A stretch of 64,000 bases of DNA, from positions 11,905,647 to 11,969,646 of the forward strand of contig NC_091357.1 in NCBI RefSeq assembly GCF_038502225.1. Direction: 5' to 3'. How positions within the stretch are numbered: the first letter of the stretch is position 1; the number at the start of each line of letters is the position of its first letter. Of the stretch, positions 31,852-43,184 are shown one piece after another. The notes below the pieces were generated by a model, which had not been told where the DNA came from, did not search any database, and saw only the letters and a list, made by a program, of their open reading frames with translations. The DNA comes from Cherax quadricarinatus. Its lineage: Eukaryota; Arthropoda; Malacostraca; Decapoda; Parastacidae. The translations under genes and the position numbers were made by a program.

Positions 31852-32965
31852 CAGCGGCAGCAGCAACAACAACAGGAGCAACATCAGCAGCAACAACAAC
31901 AGGAGCAACATCAGCAGCAACAACAACAGGAGCAACATCAGCAGCAACAACAACAGGAGCAACATCAGCAGCAACAACAACAGGAGCAACATCAGCAGCA
32001 ACAACAACAGGAGCAACATCAGCAGCAACAACAACAGGAGCAACATCAGCAGCAACAACAACAGGAGCAACATCAGCAGCAACAACAACAGGAGCAACAT
32101 CAGCAGCAACAACAACAGGAGCAACATCAGCAGCAACAACAACAGGAGCAACATCAGCAGCAACAACAACAGGAGCAACATCAGCAGCAACAACAACAGG
32201 AGCAACATCAGCAGCAACAACAACAGGAGCAACATCAGCAGCAACAACAACAGGAGCAACATCAGCAGCAACAACAACAGGAGCAACATCAGCAGCAACA
32301 ACAACAGGAGCAACATCAGCAGCAACAACAACAGGAGCAACATCAGCAGCAACAAGAGCAAAGCAGCAACAACAGCAGCAGTAACAGCAGACGCAGCAGC
32401 AACAGCAGAAACAACAGCAACAACAGACGTAGTAGTAACAACAGGAGCAACAGCAGCAGTAACAACAGGAGCAACAGCAGCAGTAACAGCAGACGCAGCA
32501 GCAGTAACAGCAGACACAGCAGCAACAAAAGCAGCAGTAACAGCAGACGCAGCAGCAACAACAGCAGACGCAGCAGCAGCAACAACAGCAGTAGACGCAG
32601 CAGCAACAACAGGAGCAACAGCAGCAGTAACAGCAGACGCAGCAGCAACAACAGCAGACGCAGCAGCAGCAACAACAGCAGCAGACACAGCAGCAACAGG
32701 AGCAACAGCAGCAGTAACAGCAGACGCAGCAGCAACAACAGGAGCAACAGCAGCAACAACAGCAGCAACAACAGCAGACGCAGCAGCAGTAACAGCAAAC
32801 GCAGCACAACAACAGCAGTAACAGCAGACGCAGCAGCAACAACAGCAGCAGACGCAGCAGCAGTAACAGCAGACGCAGCAGCAACAACAGCAGCAGTAAC
32901 AGCAGACGCAGCAGCAACAACAGGAGCAACAGCGGCACCAACAGCATCAACAGCAGCAGCCTAAT
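31852..32965. repeat. 24-bp CAGCAA-type minisatellite and CAG/CAA/GCA trinucleotide tract
   Basis: 31858-32352 is 20-21 copies of a 24-bp unit (aacaacaggagcaacatcag plus cagc); 32353-32965 is a degenerate mix of CAG, CAA and 'agacgcag'. Since all parts are multiples of three, the plus frame (31623-32384) and minus frames (up to 418 codons) stay open. I regard them as non-coding. Confidence 0.92.
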
Positions 32966-33000
32966 AAAATATCTTTCAGAAGCCAATGATATTTTTTCCA

Positions 33001-33180
33001 CACGAAGAGCCCTTCAAAGATGGGATGTGATGGGCGCTAGGAATGACGACGAAGAGTTTTTTATTCAAGGAATTGGAGTTACCATTCCCTTCCTCGGATC
33101 TAACCTGATTACCTCTCGGTCTCCGCTGTGACTCCTACGGGTTTATCGTTTTCCCTAAAATATAATAATCTTTCTTGACA
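33001..33180 (+). repeat. Dispersed repeat fragment, (AAT)-tailed family
   Basis: 'gaagagcccttcaaagatgg', 'cctcggatctaacctgatta', 'cctctcggtctccgctgtg', 'cctacgggtttatcg' then 'ataataat'. Matches 23636-23815 block by block. Confidence 0.55.
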
Positions 33181-33194
33181 AACATTGTACTATG

Positions 33195-33832
33195 TCTCTA
33201 CTCTCACAAAAGTGCTTCTCCAAAAAGTGCCTCTCACAGAAGTGCTTCTCACAGAAGTACCTCTCACAGAAGTGCCTCACAGAAGTACCTCATAGAAGTA
33301 CCTCTCACAGAAGTGCCTCACAGAAGTACCTCATAGAAGTGCCTCTCACAGAAGTATCTCCCACAGAAGTGCCTCTCACAGAAGTATCTCTCACAAAAGT
33401 GTACCTCTACTGTCACAGCAGTAGCACCACAAGTACCTTTACTGTCACATCAGTAGCACCGCAAGTACTGTTGTCACAGCAGTAGCACCATGAGTACCCC
33501 GATTGTCACACCAGTAGTACCACAAGTACCTCTACTGTCACAGCAGTAGTACCATGAACACCCCGACTGTCACACCGGTAGTACCACAAGCACCTCTACT
33601 GTCATACCAGTAGTACCATGAGTACACCTACTGTCACCAGTAGTACCATGAGTGCCCCTTCTGTTACACCAGTAGTACCATGAGTGCTGCTACTGTCACA
33701 CCAGTAGTACCATGAGTGCCCCTTCTGTCACACCAGTAGTACCATGAGTGCTGCTACTGTCACACCAGAAGTACCATGAGTACCCCTACTGTCACACCAG
33801 TAGTACCATGAGTGCCCCTACTGTCACACACC
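33195..33832. repeat. Degenerate minisatellites (cacagaagtgcctct; gtagtaccatgagtgcccct)
   Basis: Two adjoining families: 15-bp type to about 33400, then units of about 38 bp with 'actgtcacaccagtagtacc'. Divergence is high at the left and low on the right. Confidence 0.85.
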
Positions 33833-34040
33833 CCCAGATCCTGTTGTACACTAGTGAAGATTGTACACTAAGTTTACGTGTACACGGTGCCATGTGTTGC
33901 ACACGCAACTGATGGCGTGCACTGTGCTCCACCATGTCGCTCAGACATGTGCTCGTGAAGGTAGAGTCAAAATATGACTATAACAGAGGGTGCAAGTGTA
34001 GCTGGTTATGTTTACGGTAGAGTTGAAAAAATGTTAGAAT

Positions 34041-34043
<3 letters not shown>

Positions 34044-34085
<42 letters not shown>

Positions 34086-35110
34086 ATATTAGATTGTGTT
34101 AGCGATTCTCCCAGGGTAACTACTGCAGAATAAGTGTTGTGTGTTCGGTGATCCTCCCAGGGTAACTACTACAGTGTAAGTGTTGTGTGTTCGGTGATGC
34201 TCCCAGGGTAACTACTGCAGAATAAGTGTTGTGTGTTCAGTGATCCTCCCAGGGTAACTACTACAGTGTAAGTGTTGTGTGTTCGGTGATCCTCCCAGGG
34301 TAACTACTACAGTGTAAGTGTTGTGTGTTCGGTGATGCTCCCAGGGTAACTACTACAGTGTAAGTGTTGTGTTCGGTGATCCTCCCAGGGTAACTACTAC
34401 GGTGCAAGTGTTGTGTTCAGTGATCCTCCCAGGGTAACTACTACAGTATAAGTGTTGTGTTCAGTGATCCTCCAAGGGTAACTACTACGGTGTAAGTGTT
34501 GCGTGTTCAGTGATCCTCCCAGGGTAACTACTACGGTGTAAGTGTTGTGTGTTCAGTGATCTTCCCAGGGTAACTACTACAGTGTAAGTGTTGTGTTCAG
34601 TGATCCTCCAAGGGTAACTACTACGGTGTAAGTGTTGCGTGTTCAGTGATCCTCCCAGGGTAACTACTACGGTGTAAGTGTTGTGTTCAGTGATCCTCCC
34701 AGGGTAACTACTACAGTATAAGTGTTGTGTGTTCAGTGATCCTCCCAGGGTAACTACTACAGTATAAGTGTTGTGTGTTCAGTGATCCTCCCAGGGTAAC
34801 TACTACGGTGTAAGTGTTGTGTTCAGTGATCCTCCCAGGGTAACTACTACAGTGTAAGTGTTGTGTGTTCAGTGATCCTCCCAGGGTAACTACTACAGTG
34901 TAAGTGTTGTGTGTTCAGTGATCCTCCCAGGGTAACTACTACAGTGTAAGTGTTGTGTGTTCAGTGATCCTCCCAGGGTAACTACTACAGTGTAAGTGTT
35001 GTGTGTTCAGTGATCCTCCCAGGGTAACTACTACAGTGTAAGTGTTGTGTGTTCAGTGATCCTCCCAGGGTAACTACTGCAGTGTAAGTGTTGTGTGTGC
35101 AGTGACTCAC
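34044..35110. repeat. (CT)n then 46/44-bp minisatellite, about 22 copies
   Basis: (CT)n 34044-34082. Unit then 'gtgatcctcccagggtaact' plus 'actacagtgtaagtgttgtg' plus 'tgttca', with a 44-bp form lacking one 'tg'. Variation: c/a in cccagg/ccaagg and cag/cgg. The last five units are almost identical. Confidence 0.93.
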
Positions 35111-35179
35111 TAAAACTGAGAGTAAAGTGATATCAAAGGAAGAGTAGGTCTTCATATAGTTATTTCGTATAGTTCTGGA

Positions 35180-35275
35180 TGCTGGTGAAGGATTTTAAAT
35201 TCGAGGAATTGAAGCTAACGTCTCTTTTCTCCGATCAACCGTTTCCCACCGAGGCAGGGTGACTCACTCCATTAC
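35180..35275. repeat. Dispersed repeat fragment
   Basis: 'ggatgctggtgaaggatttt', 'gaggaattgaagctaacgtc' and 'tttcccaccgaggcagggtg' belong to the same dispersed family as 7841-7994. Confidence 0.45.
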
Positions 35276-35279
35276 ATAG

Positions 35280-36062
35280 GTGCTTGCCAACATGCTCAGG
35301 GCTGCAACATCAGATAGGGAGATTGCCCGTCTTCAGGCTGTGAGCGCACATCACTCTGGGGACTTCCTCCAAACGGTTCCCATATCGGCAATCGGAACGC
35401 GACTCGACCCTAAGACCCTCCGTATTGCAGTGGCTCTGCGCCTTGCTGCCCCAATTCACACAGACTATACGTGTATTTGCGGCGAAGCGCAAGCAGACCA
35501 ATACGGTCTACATGGTCTTAACTGTTCCAAAACCAAGGGCTGGCATGCAAGACACAATGAGGCCAATGACATCATTAAGAGAACCCTTGCTACAGCTGGA
35601 TGCCCAGCCGAGAGGAAGCCCCGATCACTAGCAACCAACAATACCCACAACCCAGCAAACCGCCCCGACGGGATCACCATCTATCCTTGGAAGAATGGCA
35701 AATTCTTAGCATGGGACTATACCTGTGTGTCCACACTGGCTGACACCTATATCCATCACAGTGTGGGGCGACAGGGAGGAGCTGCTGACCACAGGGAGGA
35801 GTACAAGATCAGCAAGTACAGGGACATAAGCCAACAGTATCAATTTGACCCAGTGGGATCAGAGACCTTGGGATCATGGGGAAAAAATGCCACACGTTTC
35901 CTTAAAGAATTGGGTTCCAGACTCATCAACACCACCGGGGACCCAAGGGCAGTCACTTTCATGTTCCAGCGCCTCAGCGTAGCCATCCAGAGGGGAAATG
36001 CTTACTGCATACTTGGCTCGCGTCCAGCCTCGGAGGAGCTGGAGGAAATTCATGATCTTTGA
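35280..36062 (+). CDS. C-terminal part of a retroelement polyprotein with zinc-binding and nuclease-like motifs (5'-truncated)
   Basis: Open for 260 residues; the frame begins after a TAG at 35277, and the first ATG is at 35292. Seen: a C65-x-C67-x10-H78-x3-C82 zinc-knuckle-like set, GWHARHNEAND (87-97), RPDG at 128-131 and WD at 145-146 with DYTCV, then conserved-looking VGSETLGSWG and RLSVAIQRGNA near the end. Known from memory: near-identical layouts occur in many invertebrate genomes at the end of reverse-transcriptase ORFs. Inference: R-PD...D after a CCHC-like unit resembles the restriction-like endonuclease of R2-type LINEs, but I cannot prove that. No RT is present upstream because the 46-bp array intervenes. 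An AATAAA at 36119 probably ends the element. No internal stop, so the fragment may be recent. Confidence 0.65.
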   Translation: MLANMLRAATSDREIARLQAVSAHHSGDFLQTVPISAIGTRLDPKTLRIAVALRLAAPIHTDYTCICGEAQADQYGLHGLNCSKTKGWHARHNEANDIIKRTLATAGCPAERKPRSLATNNTHNPANRPDGITIYPWKNGKFLAWDYTCVSTLADTYIHHSVGRQGGAADHREEYKISKYRDISQQYQFDPVGSETLGSWGKNATRFLKELGSRLINTTGDPRAVTFMFQRLSVAIQRGNAYCILGSRPASEELEEIHDL

Positions 36063-36145
36063 TACATTGTGCCATTGTATTCATGTTTATGTTTTTCTGT
36101 AAATGTATTCTGTTTATTAATAAATATTCACATAGAATATCTAAT
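36063..36145 (+). other. 3' UTR and poly(A) signal of the preceding retroelement
   Basis: Short AT-rich tail after the TGA, with AATAAA at 36119-36124. The 3' boundary is about 36140; no poly(A) follows. Confidence 0.5.
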
Positions 36146-36271
36146 ATAGGGGGTGGTAGGAGAAGAAAATATTCAAACAGCTCCGGGGAGAACCTTGAGT
36201 TTTCTCTGAGGTACGTTTATTGTCTTCTCTGAGGATGAGGGTCCCCATTCCAGCTATAGAGGTGGTCCTTT

Positions 36272-36875
<604 letters not shown>

Positions 36876-36879
36876 CATT

Positions 36880-37235
36880 ATATAGGTAAAGCGGATTTGA
36901 TAAATAAGAGACTTGTGCAACATTTGGGTATCTTTATTCTGGAAACATTACACCACGCGTAAGCTTCTTCGGTCCAATGCAGAGAAAGGTGAAAGATGAT
37001 GAGGAGTTTGAGGTAATCAGTCCGTCGGTCTGGAGTCGATGTTTTCAGTCCATCAATCTCAAGACTGAACACATCGACTCCAGGCTGAGGGACTGATTTT
37101 CTTAAGCTCCTCCTCATCATCTGTCACCTTAATCTGTAGTCAACTGAAGAAGACACTGGCTGGCGAAAAGTTTCCAGAACAAAGATACTTAAATGTTGCG
37201 CAAATGTATCATTTATCAACTTATCGGTTTTGTAA
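36880..37235. repeat. Inverted pair of hammerhead-type repeat arms, decayed cores
   Basis: Left arm (36895-37045) and right arm (37060-37225) are inverted about 37050: 'tttgggtatctttattctgg', 'aagcttcttcggtcc', 'gatgaggagtttgaggtaat', 'cagtccgtcggtctggagtc', then back. The left core reads CCGAAGA and the helix III block is lost. The right (about 37138-37180) keeps CTGAAGA (37144-37150) and GAAA but has AAGT for ACGT. Confidence 0.7.
37138..37180 (+). ncRNA. Degenerate hammerhead-like motif
   Basis: CTGAAGA...GGCGAAAAGTTTCC; core bases partly kept, helix III palindrome lost and stem II weak. Likely inactive. Confidence 0.35.
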
Positions 37236-37239
37236 ACCA

Positions 37240-37830
37240 TTTATTCACATATAGTTTCTTTTTTTTTTTTTGGTAGTTGTGGTGGTGATTTACATATAAC
37301 TAACGTATTGATCAGTTAGGTTGTTTGTGGGCTCCAATGTAGGCAAGATAGCCCAGCTGATTAGGGACCTCCTGGAGGAATTAATCAAGTTCCCTCCCAT
37401 ATCAAGTTCTTCACTTATATTTAAAGAGAGAGTTGTGAAAAGCCTTAGTGAGTTATCTCTTAGTGTATTTACTGCGCCCTGGTTTTTACTGAGGTTACTG
37501 AGGTGTTTCGTAAAATCTACCGTCTCTCTTGCTACCGTAATGAGTAATTTCATCGTGCTGTTTTTAACTAGTTGCTTTACTATTTCCAGAGCGTAGATTC
37601 TGACGTACCTTTCTCGCATGCGCTCCACTGAGTACAATTTGAGAAATTTTGGGCGTTTCCAATAATTTTCGTGATTGATTGAATTGGTACGAAGAGTGAA
37701 AGTTTCTTTGTAAATTCCCCAGACTTGTTATTTCATCTGTCGTAGATAAACAGTTGTTGTGGTGTCATCATCGACTTGGCATCTCTCTGTTGTAAGGGTC
37801 GTCTCATCTGTCTCACACTTGTGATTGTAA
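37240..37830. other. Unexplained stretch with one minus frame
   Basis: A minus frame of 115 codons (37290-37637) codes for a mixed-charge peptide without motifs I know. Poly(T) at 37258-37271. Not supported as a gene. Confidence 0.3.
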
Positions 37831-37834
37831 TATT

Positions 37835-38395
37835 ATGTTCCTTACAGTTGTGATAGTAATACTACTGTGTTCCTTACAGTTGTGATAGTAATACTACTGT
37901 GTTCCTTACAGTTGTGATAGTAATACTACTGTGTTCCTTACAGTTGTGATAGTAATACTACTGTGTTCCTTACAGTTGTGATAGTAATACTACTGTGTTC
38001 CTTACAGTTGTGATAGTAATACTACTGTGTTCCTTAGTTGTGATAGTAATACCATTGTGTTCCTTAGTTGTGATAGTAATACCATTGTGTTCCTTAGTTG
38101 TGATAGTAATACCATTGTGTTCCTTACAGTTGTGATAGTAATACCATTGTGTTCCTTACAGTTGTGATAGTAATACCATTGTGTTCCTTACAGTTGTGAT
38201 AGTAATACCATTGTGTTCCTTACAGTTGTGATAGTAATACCATTGTGTTCCTTACAGTTGTGATAGTAATACCATTGTGTTCCTTACAGTTGTGATAGTA
38301 ATACCATTGTGTTCCTTACAGTTGTGATAGTAATACCATTGTGTTTCTTATACTTTGTGTTCCTTACAGTTGTGAAAGTAATACAGTGATGAGAC
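37835..38395. repeat. 32-bp minisatellite, about 18 copies
   Basis: Unit 'cagttgtgatagtaatacca' plus 'ttgtgttcctta'. The first six or so units have 'actactg', the later ones 'accattg', and three central units lack 'caca', so the array has clear blocks. Confidence 0.93.
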
Positions 38396-38519
38396 TGTTC
38401 TTGAAGAACTTCGTTTACTAATTAACCCAGCACGTGCCTGATCCTCGCTGTCTGTTTGCAAGTGTCTGTCTGTAGTGTTGTCTTATTTGTCTTACCTCTG
38501 TCTTTTTTATGTTGTGTAT

Positions 38520-38700
38520 GTGTCAGTGTGTACTTATTTATACTTACCTATTTGTGGTTGCAGGGGTCGGGTCATGTTTCCCGGCCCCACCTCTTCACTG
38601 GTCGCTGCTAGTGTGTGTGTGTGTGTGTCTGTGTACTCACCTAATTGAGGTTGCAGGGGTCGAGTCCTAGCTCCTGACCCGTGTGTGTGTGTGTGTGCGT
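38520..38700 (-). repeat. Two short LINE 3'-end fragments separated by (GT)n
   Basis: 38528-38610 and 38629-38682 each carry 'ggttgcaggggtcg' and break on the right at GT tracts (38611-38630 and 38682-38704). Confidence 0.7.
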
Positions 38701-38704
38701 GTGT

Positions 38705-39859
38705 TAGTTACCAGTTGTCGTTTGTGTACTTACCCATTTGTGCTTATTTGTGGTTTCGGGAGTCGATTCACAGCTCCTGACCCCGCCTCTTCGCTGGTCG
38801 CTACTAGGTCCACACTCTCCCTGCTCCATGAGCTTTATCATACCTCTTCTTAAAGCTATGTATATATCATGCCTCCACTACATCACTCTCCAGATTATTC
38901 CACTTCCTGACAACTCTGTGACCGAAGAAAGAGTTCCTAACATCCCTGTGACTCATCTGAGTTTTCAACTTCCAGTTGTGACCCCTTGTTCCTGTGTCCC
39001 ATCTCTGAAACATCCTGTCCTTATCCACCTTGTCAAGTTCTCTCAATATTTTATGTCATCATGTCCCGCCTGTCCCTCCTCCAGTGTTGTCAGGTCGATT
39101 TCCCTTAATCTCTCCTCGTAAGCCGACACTAGTCCCTTAGCTCCGGGACTAGTGTCGTTACAAACCTTTGCACTTTCTCTAATTTTTTGGCTTGCTTCAC
39201 AAGGTGTGGGTTCCATACTTGTGCTGCATACTCCAATATGGGCCTGATGTACACGATTCCTTACTAAGGTGTCGAAACACTATTCTTAGGTTTGCCAGGC
39301 GCCCATATGCTGCAGCAGTTATTTTGTTGATGTGCGCCTCAGGAGATGTGCTCAGTATTATACTCACCGGAAGATTCTTTTTCTTGAGTGAGGTTTGCGG
39401 TCTTTGGCTTCCTAGCCTGTACTCTGTCTGCGGTCTTCTTTGACGTGTTCCCCAATCTTCACGACTTTGTGCTTGGTAGGGTTAAACTACAGGAGCCAGT
39501 TGCTGGACCAGGCTTGCAGTCTATCCAGATCCCTTTGTAGTCCAACCTGATCCTCATCCATTTGAATTCTTCGCATTAGCTTCACATCGTCTGCAGACAA
39601 GGACACCTCTGAATCTGTTCCTTCCGTCATGTCATTTACATATACTAGAAACGGCACCGGCCCTAGGACTGACCCCTGTGGAACCCCACTCTTGACTACT
39701 CGTCACGTATCATCACTCGTTGTTTCCTTCCTGTCATGTATTCTCTGATCCATTTCGGTTTCCTGTTATTTCTGCCTGCTCCTCTAGCTTTTGCACTAGT
39801 TTTTTATGCGGAACTGTGTGGAAAGCCTTCTTACAGTCCAAGAAAATGCAATCTACCCC

Positions 39860-39919
<60 letters not shown>

Positions 39920-40668
39920 CTTCTGTTACCTTGTCGTAAAGCTCCGGTAGGTTTGTGACACAGGATTTCCTATCCCTGAACCGTGCTGGTTATCATGTAA
40001 AAACTCGTTCCTTTCTAGGTGCTCCACCACTCTTCTGATAATCATCTCCATGACTTTGCATACCATAGATGTCAGTGATACTAGTCTGTAGTTTAAGGCT
40101 GTCTCCTTTCTTAAAAAATTAATACTACATTTGCTGTCTTCCACACCTCAGATAGTTGCTCTGTTTCGATAGAAGTGTTAAATATTGTTGTTAGTGGTAC
40201 ATAGCGCCTCTTCTCCCTCAGGATCCATGGATAGATGTCCGATCCCACCGTCTTTGAGGTATCTAGTTCACTTAGCAGCCTCTTCACCTCCTCCTTGGTT
40301 GTGTGTATTGTGTCCAGCACTTGTTGGTGTACCCCCACCTTTCCGCTTTCTTTAAATCCTCTCTGTTTCCTCTGAAAATACCTTATATCTCGTGTTGTGC
40401 TCTTCATATATTTCTCTGTTGTTTCTTGTCATCTTCCCTCCTTCCTTTCTCAGACTGATTACCAGGTCCTTGACTGAACTTTGTTTTGATCCTGATGTGG
40501 CTATACAACAGCTTTGGGTCAGATTTGGCTTTCGATGTTATATCATGCTGGTATTGCCGCTGGTCTTTCCTCTGTATCTGGGCATATTTGTTTCTGGCTC
40601 TTCGACTAATCTCCTTATATTCCTGGGTCCTTTGTCTTCTATACATTTTCCATTCTCTGACGCACGTA
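38705..40668 (-). pseudogene. Non-LTR retrotransposon (LINE) copy, RT and C-terminal region, broken
   Basis: Minus-strand order from right to left: basic YKEISRRARNKYAQIQRKDQ region (about 40600), SELDTSKTVGSD (40260), LTSMVCKVMEMIIRRVVEHL (40060), then a (CT)n run (39866-39915) interrupting the frame, DCKKAFHTVPHKKL (39830), FLVYVNDMTEG and SADDVKLMRRIQMDE palm relic (39600), a YTKHKVVKIGEH region, and the C-terminus TLEEGQAGHDDIKYLRELDK to KRYDKAHGAGRV near 38830. It ends in 'ggtgagtaca' type 3' sequence. Stops, frameshifts and the CT insertion inactivate it. Known: the motif order is that of APE-type LINE RTs. No endonuclease domain is included, so it is 5' truncated, and the break on the right falls in GT-rich sequence. 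Confidence 0.8.
39866..39915. repeat. (CT)n inside the LINE RT
   Basis: About 25 CT units replace a short part of the RT frame between the fingers/palm blocks. Confidence 0.95.
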
Positions 40669-40925
40669 GTTTTGTGTGTGTGTTACCAGTTGTCGTGTTT
40701 GTGTGTTTGTTACCACTTGTCGTGTTTGTGTGTGCTAGTTACCAGTTGTCGTGTTTGTGTGTGAATTAGTTACCAGTTGCTGTGTTTGTGTTGTTTCTAG
40801 TTGTCATGTTTGTGTTAATTACTAGCTGTCATGTTTGTGTGTGAAATAGTTACCAGTTGTCGTGTTTGTGTGTTACCAGTTGTCGTGTTTGTGTGTTGGC
40901 TACCAGTTGTCGTGTGTGTGTGTGT

Positions 40926-40997
<72 letters not shown>

Positions 40998-40998
40998 T
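40669..40998. repeat. 'taccagttgtcgtgtttgtg' repeat and (GT)n
   Basis: Degenerate 22-30-bp units then about 42 GT units (40911-40995). Confidence 0.9.
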
Positions 40999-41219
40999 GT
41001 ATGTTTTCTGAGTGTATGTTGTAACCACCAGTTATCTAACAGTCTTTTACCACGTCTTAATTGCCAGTTGCTTCAGCTAGTTTGGGAAAGTGACCAAATT
41101 AAGTCTTCAATAGCCAGGCTGATCGTGGTGACAGCGGGGGGTTCGAACCTTGGGCTCTACCAAGATTATTTACCAGATTACTCAAGTGTTTTACTCATCA
41201 TTATTTGAATGGCCAAAAC

Positions 41220-42055
41220 ATCTTCATCTTTTGTTGCGTGTTCACCTTCTGTTGCGTGTTCACCTTCTGTTGCATGTTCACCTTCTGTTGCGTGTTCACC
41301 TTCTGTTGCATGTTCACCTTCTGTTGCGTGTTCACCTTCTGTTGCATGTTCACCTTCTGTTGCGTGTTCACCTTCTGTTGCATGTTCACTTTCTGTTGCA
41401 TGTTCACCTTCTGTTGTATGTTTGCCCTCTGTTTACGTGCTCAACTTCTGTTGCATGTTCACCTTCTGTTGTATGTTTACCCTCTGTTTACATGCTCATC
41501 CTGTTGCATGTTCACCTTCTGTTGTATGTTTACCCTCTGTTTACATGTTCACCTTTTGTTACGTGTTCACATTCTGTTGCATGTTCACCTTCTGTTGTAT
41601 GTTTACCCTCTGTTTACGTGCTCAACTTCTGTTGCATGTTCACCTTCTGTTGTATGTTTACCCTCTGTTTACATGCTCATCTCCTGTTGCATGTTCACCC
41701 TCTGTTGTATGTTTACCCTCTGTTTACATGTTCACCTTCTGTTACGTGTTCACTTTCTGTTGCATGTTCACCTTCTGTTGTATGTTTACCCTCTGTTTAC
41801 ATGCTCAATTTCTGTTACATGTTCACCTGTTGTATGTTTACCCTCTGTTTACATGCTCAACTTCTGTTGCATGTTTACCCTCTGTTTACATGTTCACCTT
41901 CTGTTGCATGTTTACCCTCTGTTTACATGTTCACCTTCTGTTGCATGTTTACCCTCTTTTTACATGTTCACCTTCTGTTTCATGTTTACCCTCTGTTTAC
42001 ATGTTCACCTTCTGTTGCATGTTTACCCTCTGTTTACATGGTCAACTTCTGTTTC
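41220..42055. repeat. 18-bp minisatellite grading into longer composite units
   Basis: Begins as 18-bp 'gttgcatgttcaccttct' (g/a at gcg/gca), then alternates with 'gttgtatgtttaccctct' and 'gtttacatgctcaac', making 60-120-bp composite units. Frames are open in three phases because 18 is a multiple of three; they are not genes. Confidence 0.92.
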
Positions 42056-42146
42056 TGGCCTGTCTTAACCAGTGTCAAGACAGTACAAATTTACTTTTTA
42101 ATGAATAACCTGAATCAGCCTCAATCTGGCCTCTCCCATAATTGTT

Positions 42147-42757
42147 TACCTCTTCTTCCTCCTCCACCTCCTCCTTCTCCTTCTCCACAACCTCCACCTC
42201 CTCCTCCACCTTCACCTCCTCCTCCTCCTCCTCCTCCTCCTCCTCCACCTCCTCCTCCACCTCCTCCTCCACCACCTCCACTTCCTCCTCCACTTCCTCC
42301 TCCTCCTCCTCCTCCTCCACAACCTCCACCTCCTCCTCCACCTTCACCTACTCCTCCACCTCCTCCTCCACCTCCTCCACCTCCTCCTCCACCTCCTCCA
42401 CCTCCTCCTCCACTTCCTCCACCTTCTCCTCCACCTCCTCCTCCACCACCTCCACTTCCTCCTCCACTTCCTCTTCCTCCTCCTCCACTTCCTCCTCCAC
42501 AACCTCCACCTCCTCATCCACAACCTCCTCCTCCACCTTCACCTCCTTCTCCACCACCTCCTCCACCTCCTCCTCCTCCTCCACCACCACCTCCACAACC
42601 TCTTCCTCCTCCTCCTCCTCCACTTCCTCCTCCACCACCTCCACCTCCTCATCCACAACCTCCTCCTCCACCTTCACCTCCTTCTCCACCTCCTCCTCCA
42701 CCTCCTCCTCCACCTCCTCCTCCACCACCTTCACTTCCTCCTCCTCCTCCAGCATAA
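42147..42757. repeat. (CCT/CCA)n polypyrimidine tract
   Basis: 600 bp of CCT, CCA, CTT triplets, one strand almost pure pyrimidine with A interruptions. Mirror-symmetric pyrimidine runs of this sort can form triplex DNA. Poly-proline and poly-serine frames are spurious. Confidence 0.95.
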
Positions 42758-42859
42758 TGTAACCGCGGTTAAGTAGGTGCTAAAGTGCCATTACGTGTCG
42801 CTAAGATTATAATTGTCTCTCCTTTAACGTCACGAGGCACTGCTAATGACGCAACTCAC

Positions 42860-43060
42860 TCACCTGTAATAACGCAACTTGCCTGTAATAACGCAGACCA
42901 CACATCTGTTATGATGCAAAGCACTTGTTATGACGCAACTCACACACCTGTAATAACGCAGACCACACATCTGTTATGATGCAAAGCACCTATTATGACG
43001 CAACTCACACACCTGTAATAACGCAGACCACACATCTGTTATGATGCACTTCTTATGACG
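42860..43060. repeat. 66-bp type tandem repeat, about 3 copies
   Basis: 'cacctgtaataacgcagacc', 'acacatctgttatgatgcaa', 'agcacctattatgacgcaac' repeated. Confidence 0.85.
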
Positions 43061-43184
43061 CAATTCTCTTCACATTTTTATGGCCTCCCTATTTTTGTCG
43101 GCCTGTTTTTTGACCTATTTTTTTTATCGCTGTTTTTGTTTGTAAAAATTTACATTTGCATTTTACGTCGTTTTTTTTCTTGTT

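Noticed and set aside
31623..32384. 253-codon frame with TTGATSAA repeats
   Set aside because: Mostly the 24-bp CAG/CAA array; the 75 upstream residues have no recognised feature, so I leave it only as an unexplained stretch.
37290..37637. 115-codon minus-strand gene
   Set aside because: No motif, no splice or promoter evidence, and flanked by repeats.
41150..42757. 535-codon frame with long proline runs
   Set aside because: Runs through an 18-bp minisatellite and CCT/CCA repeats; overlapping frames in other phases are equally open.
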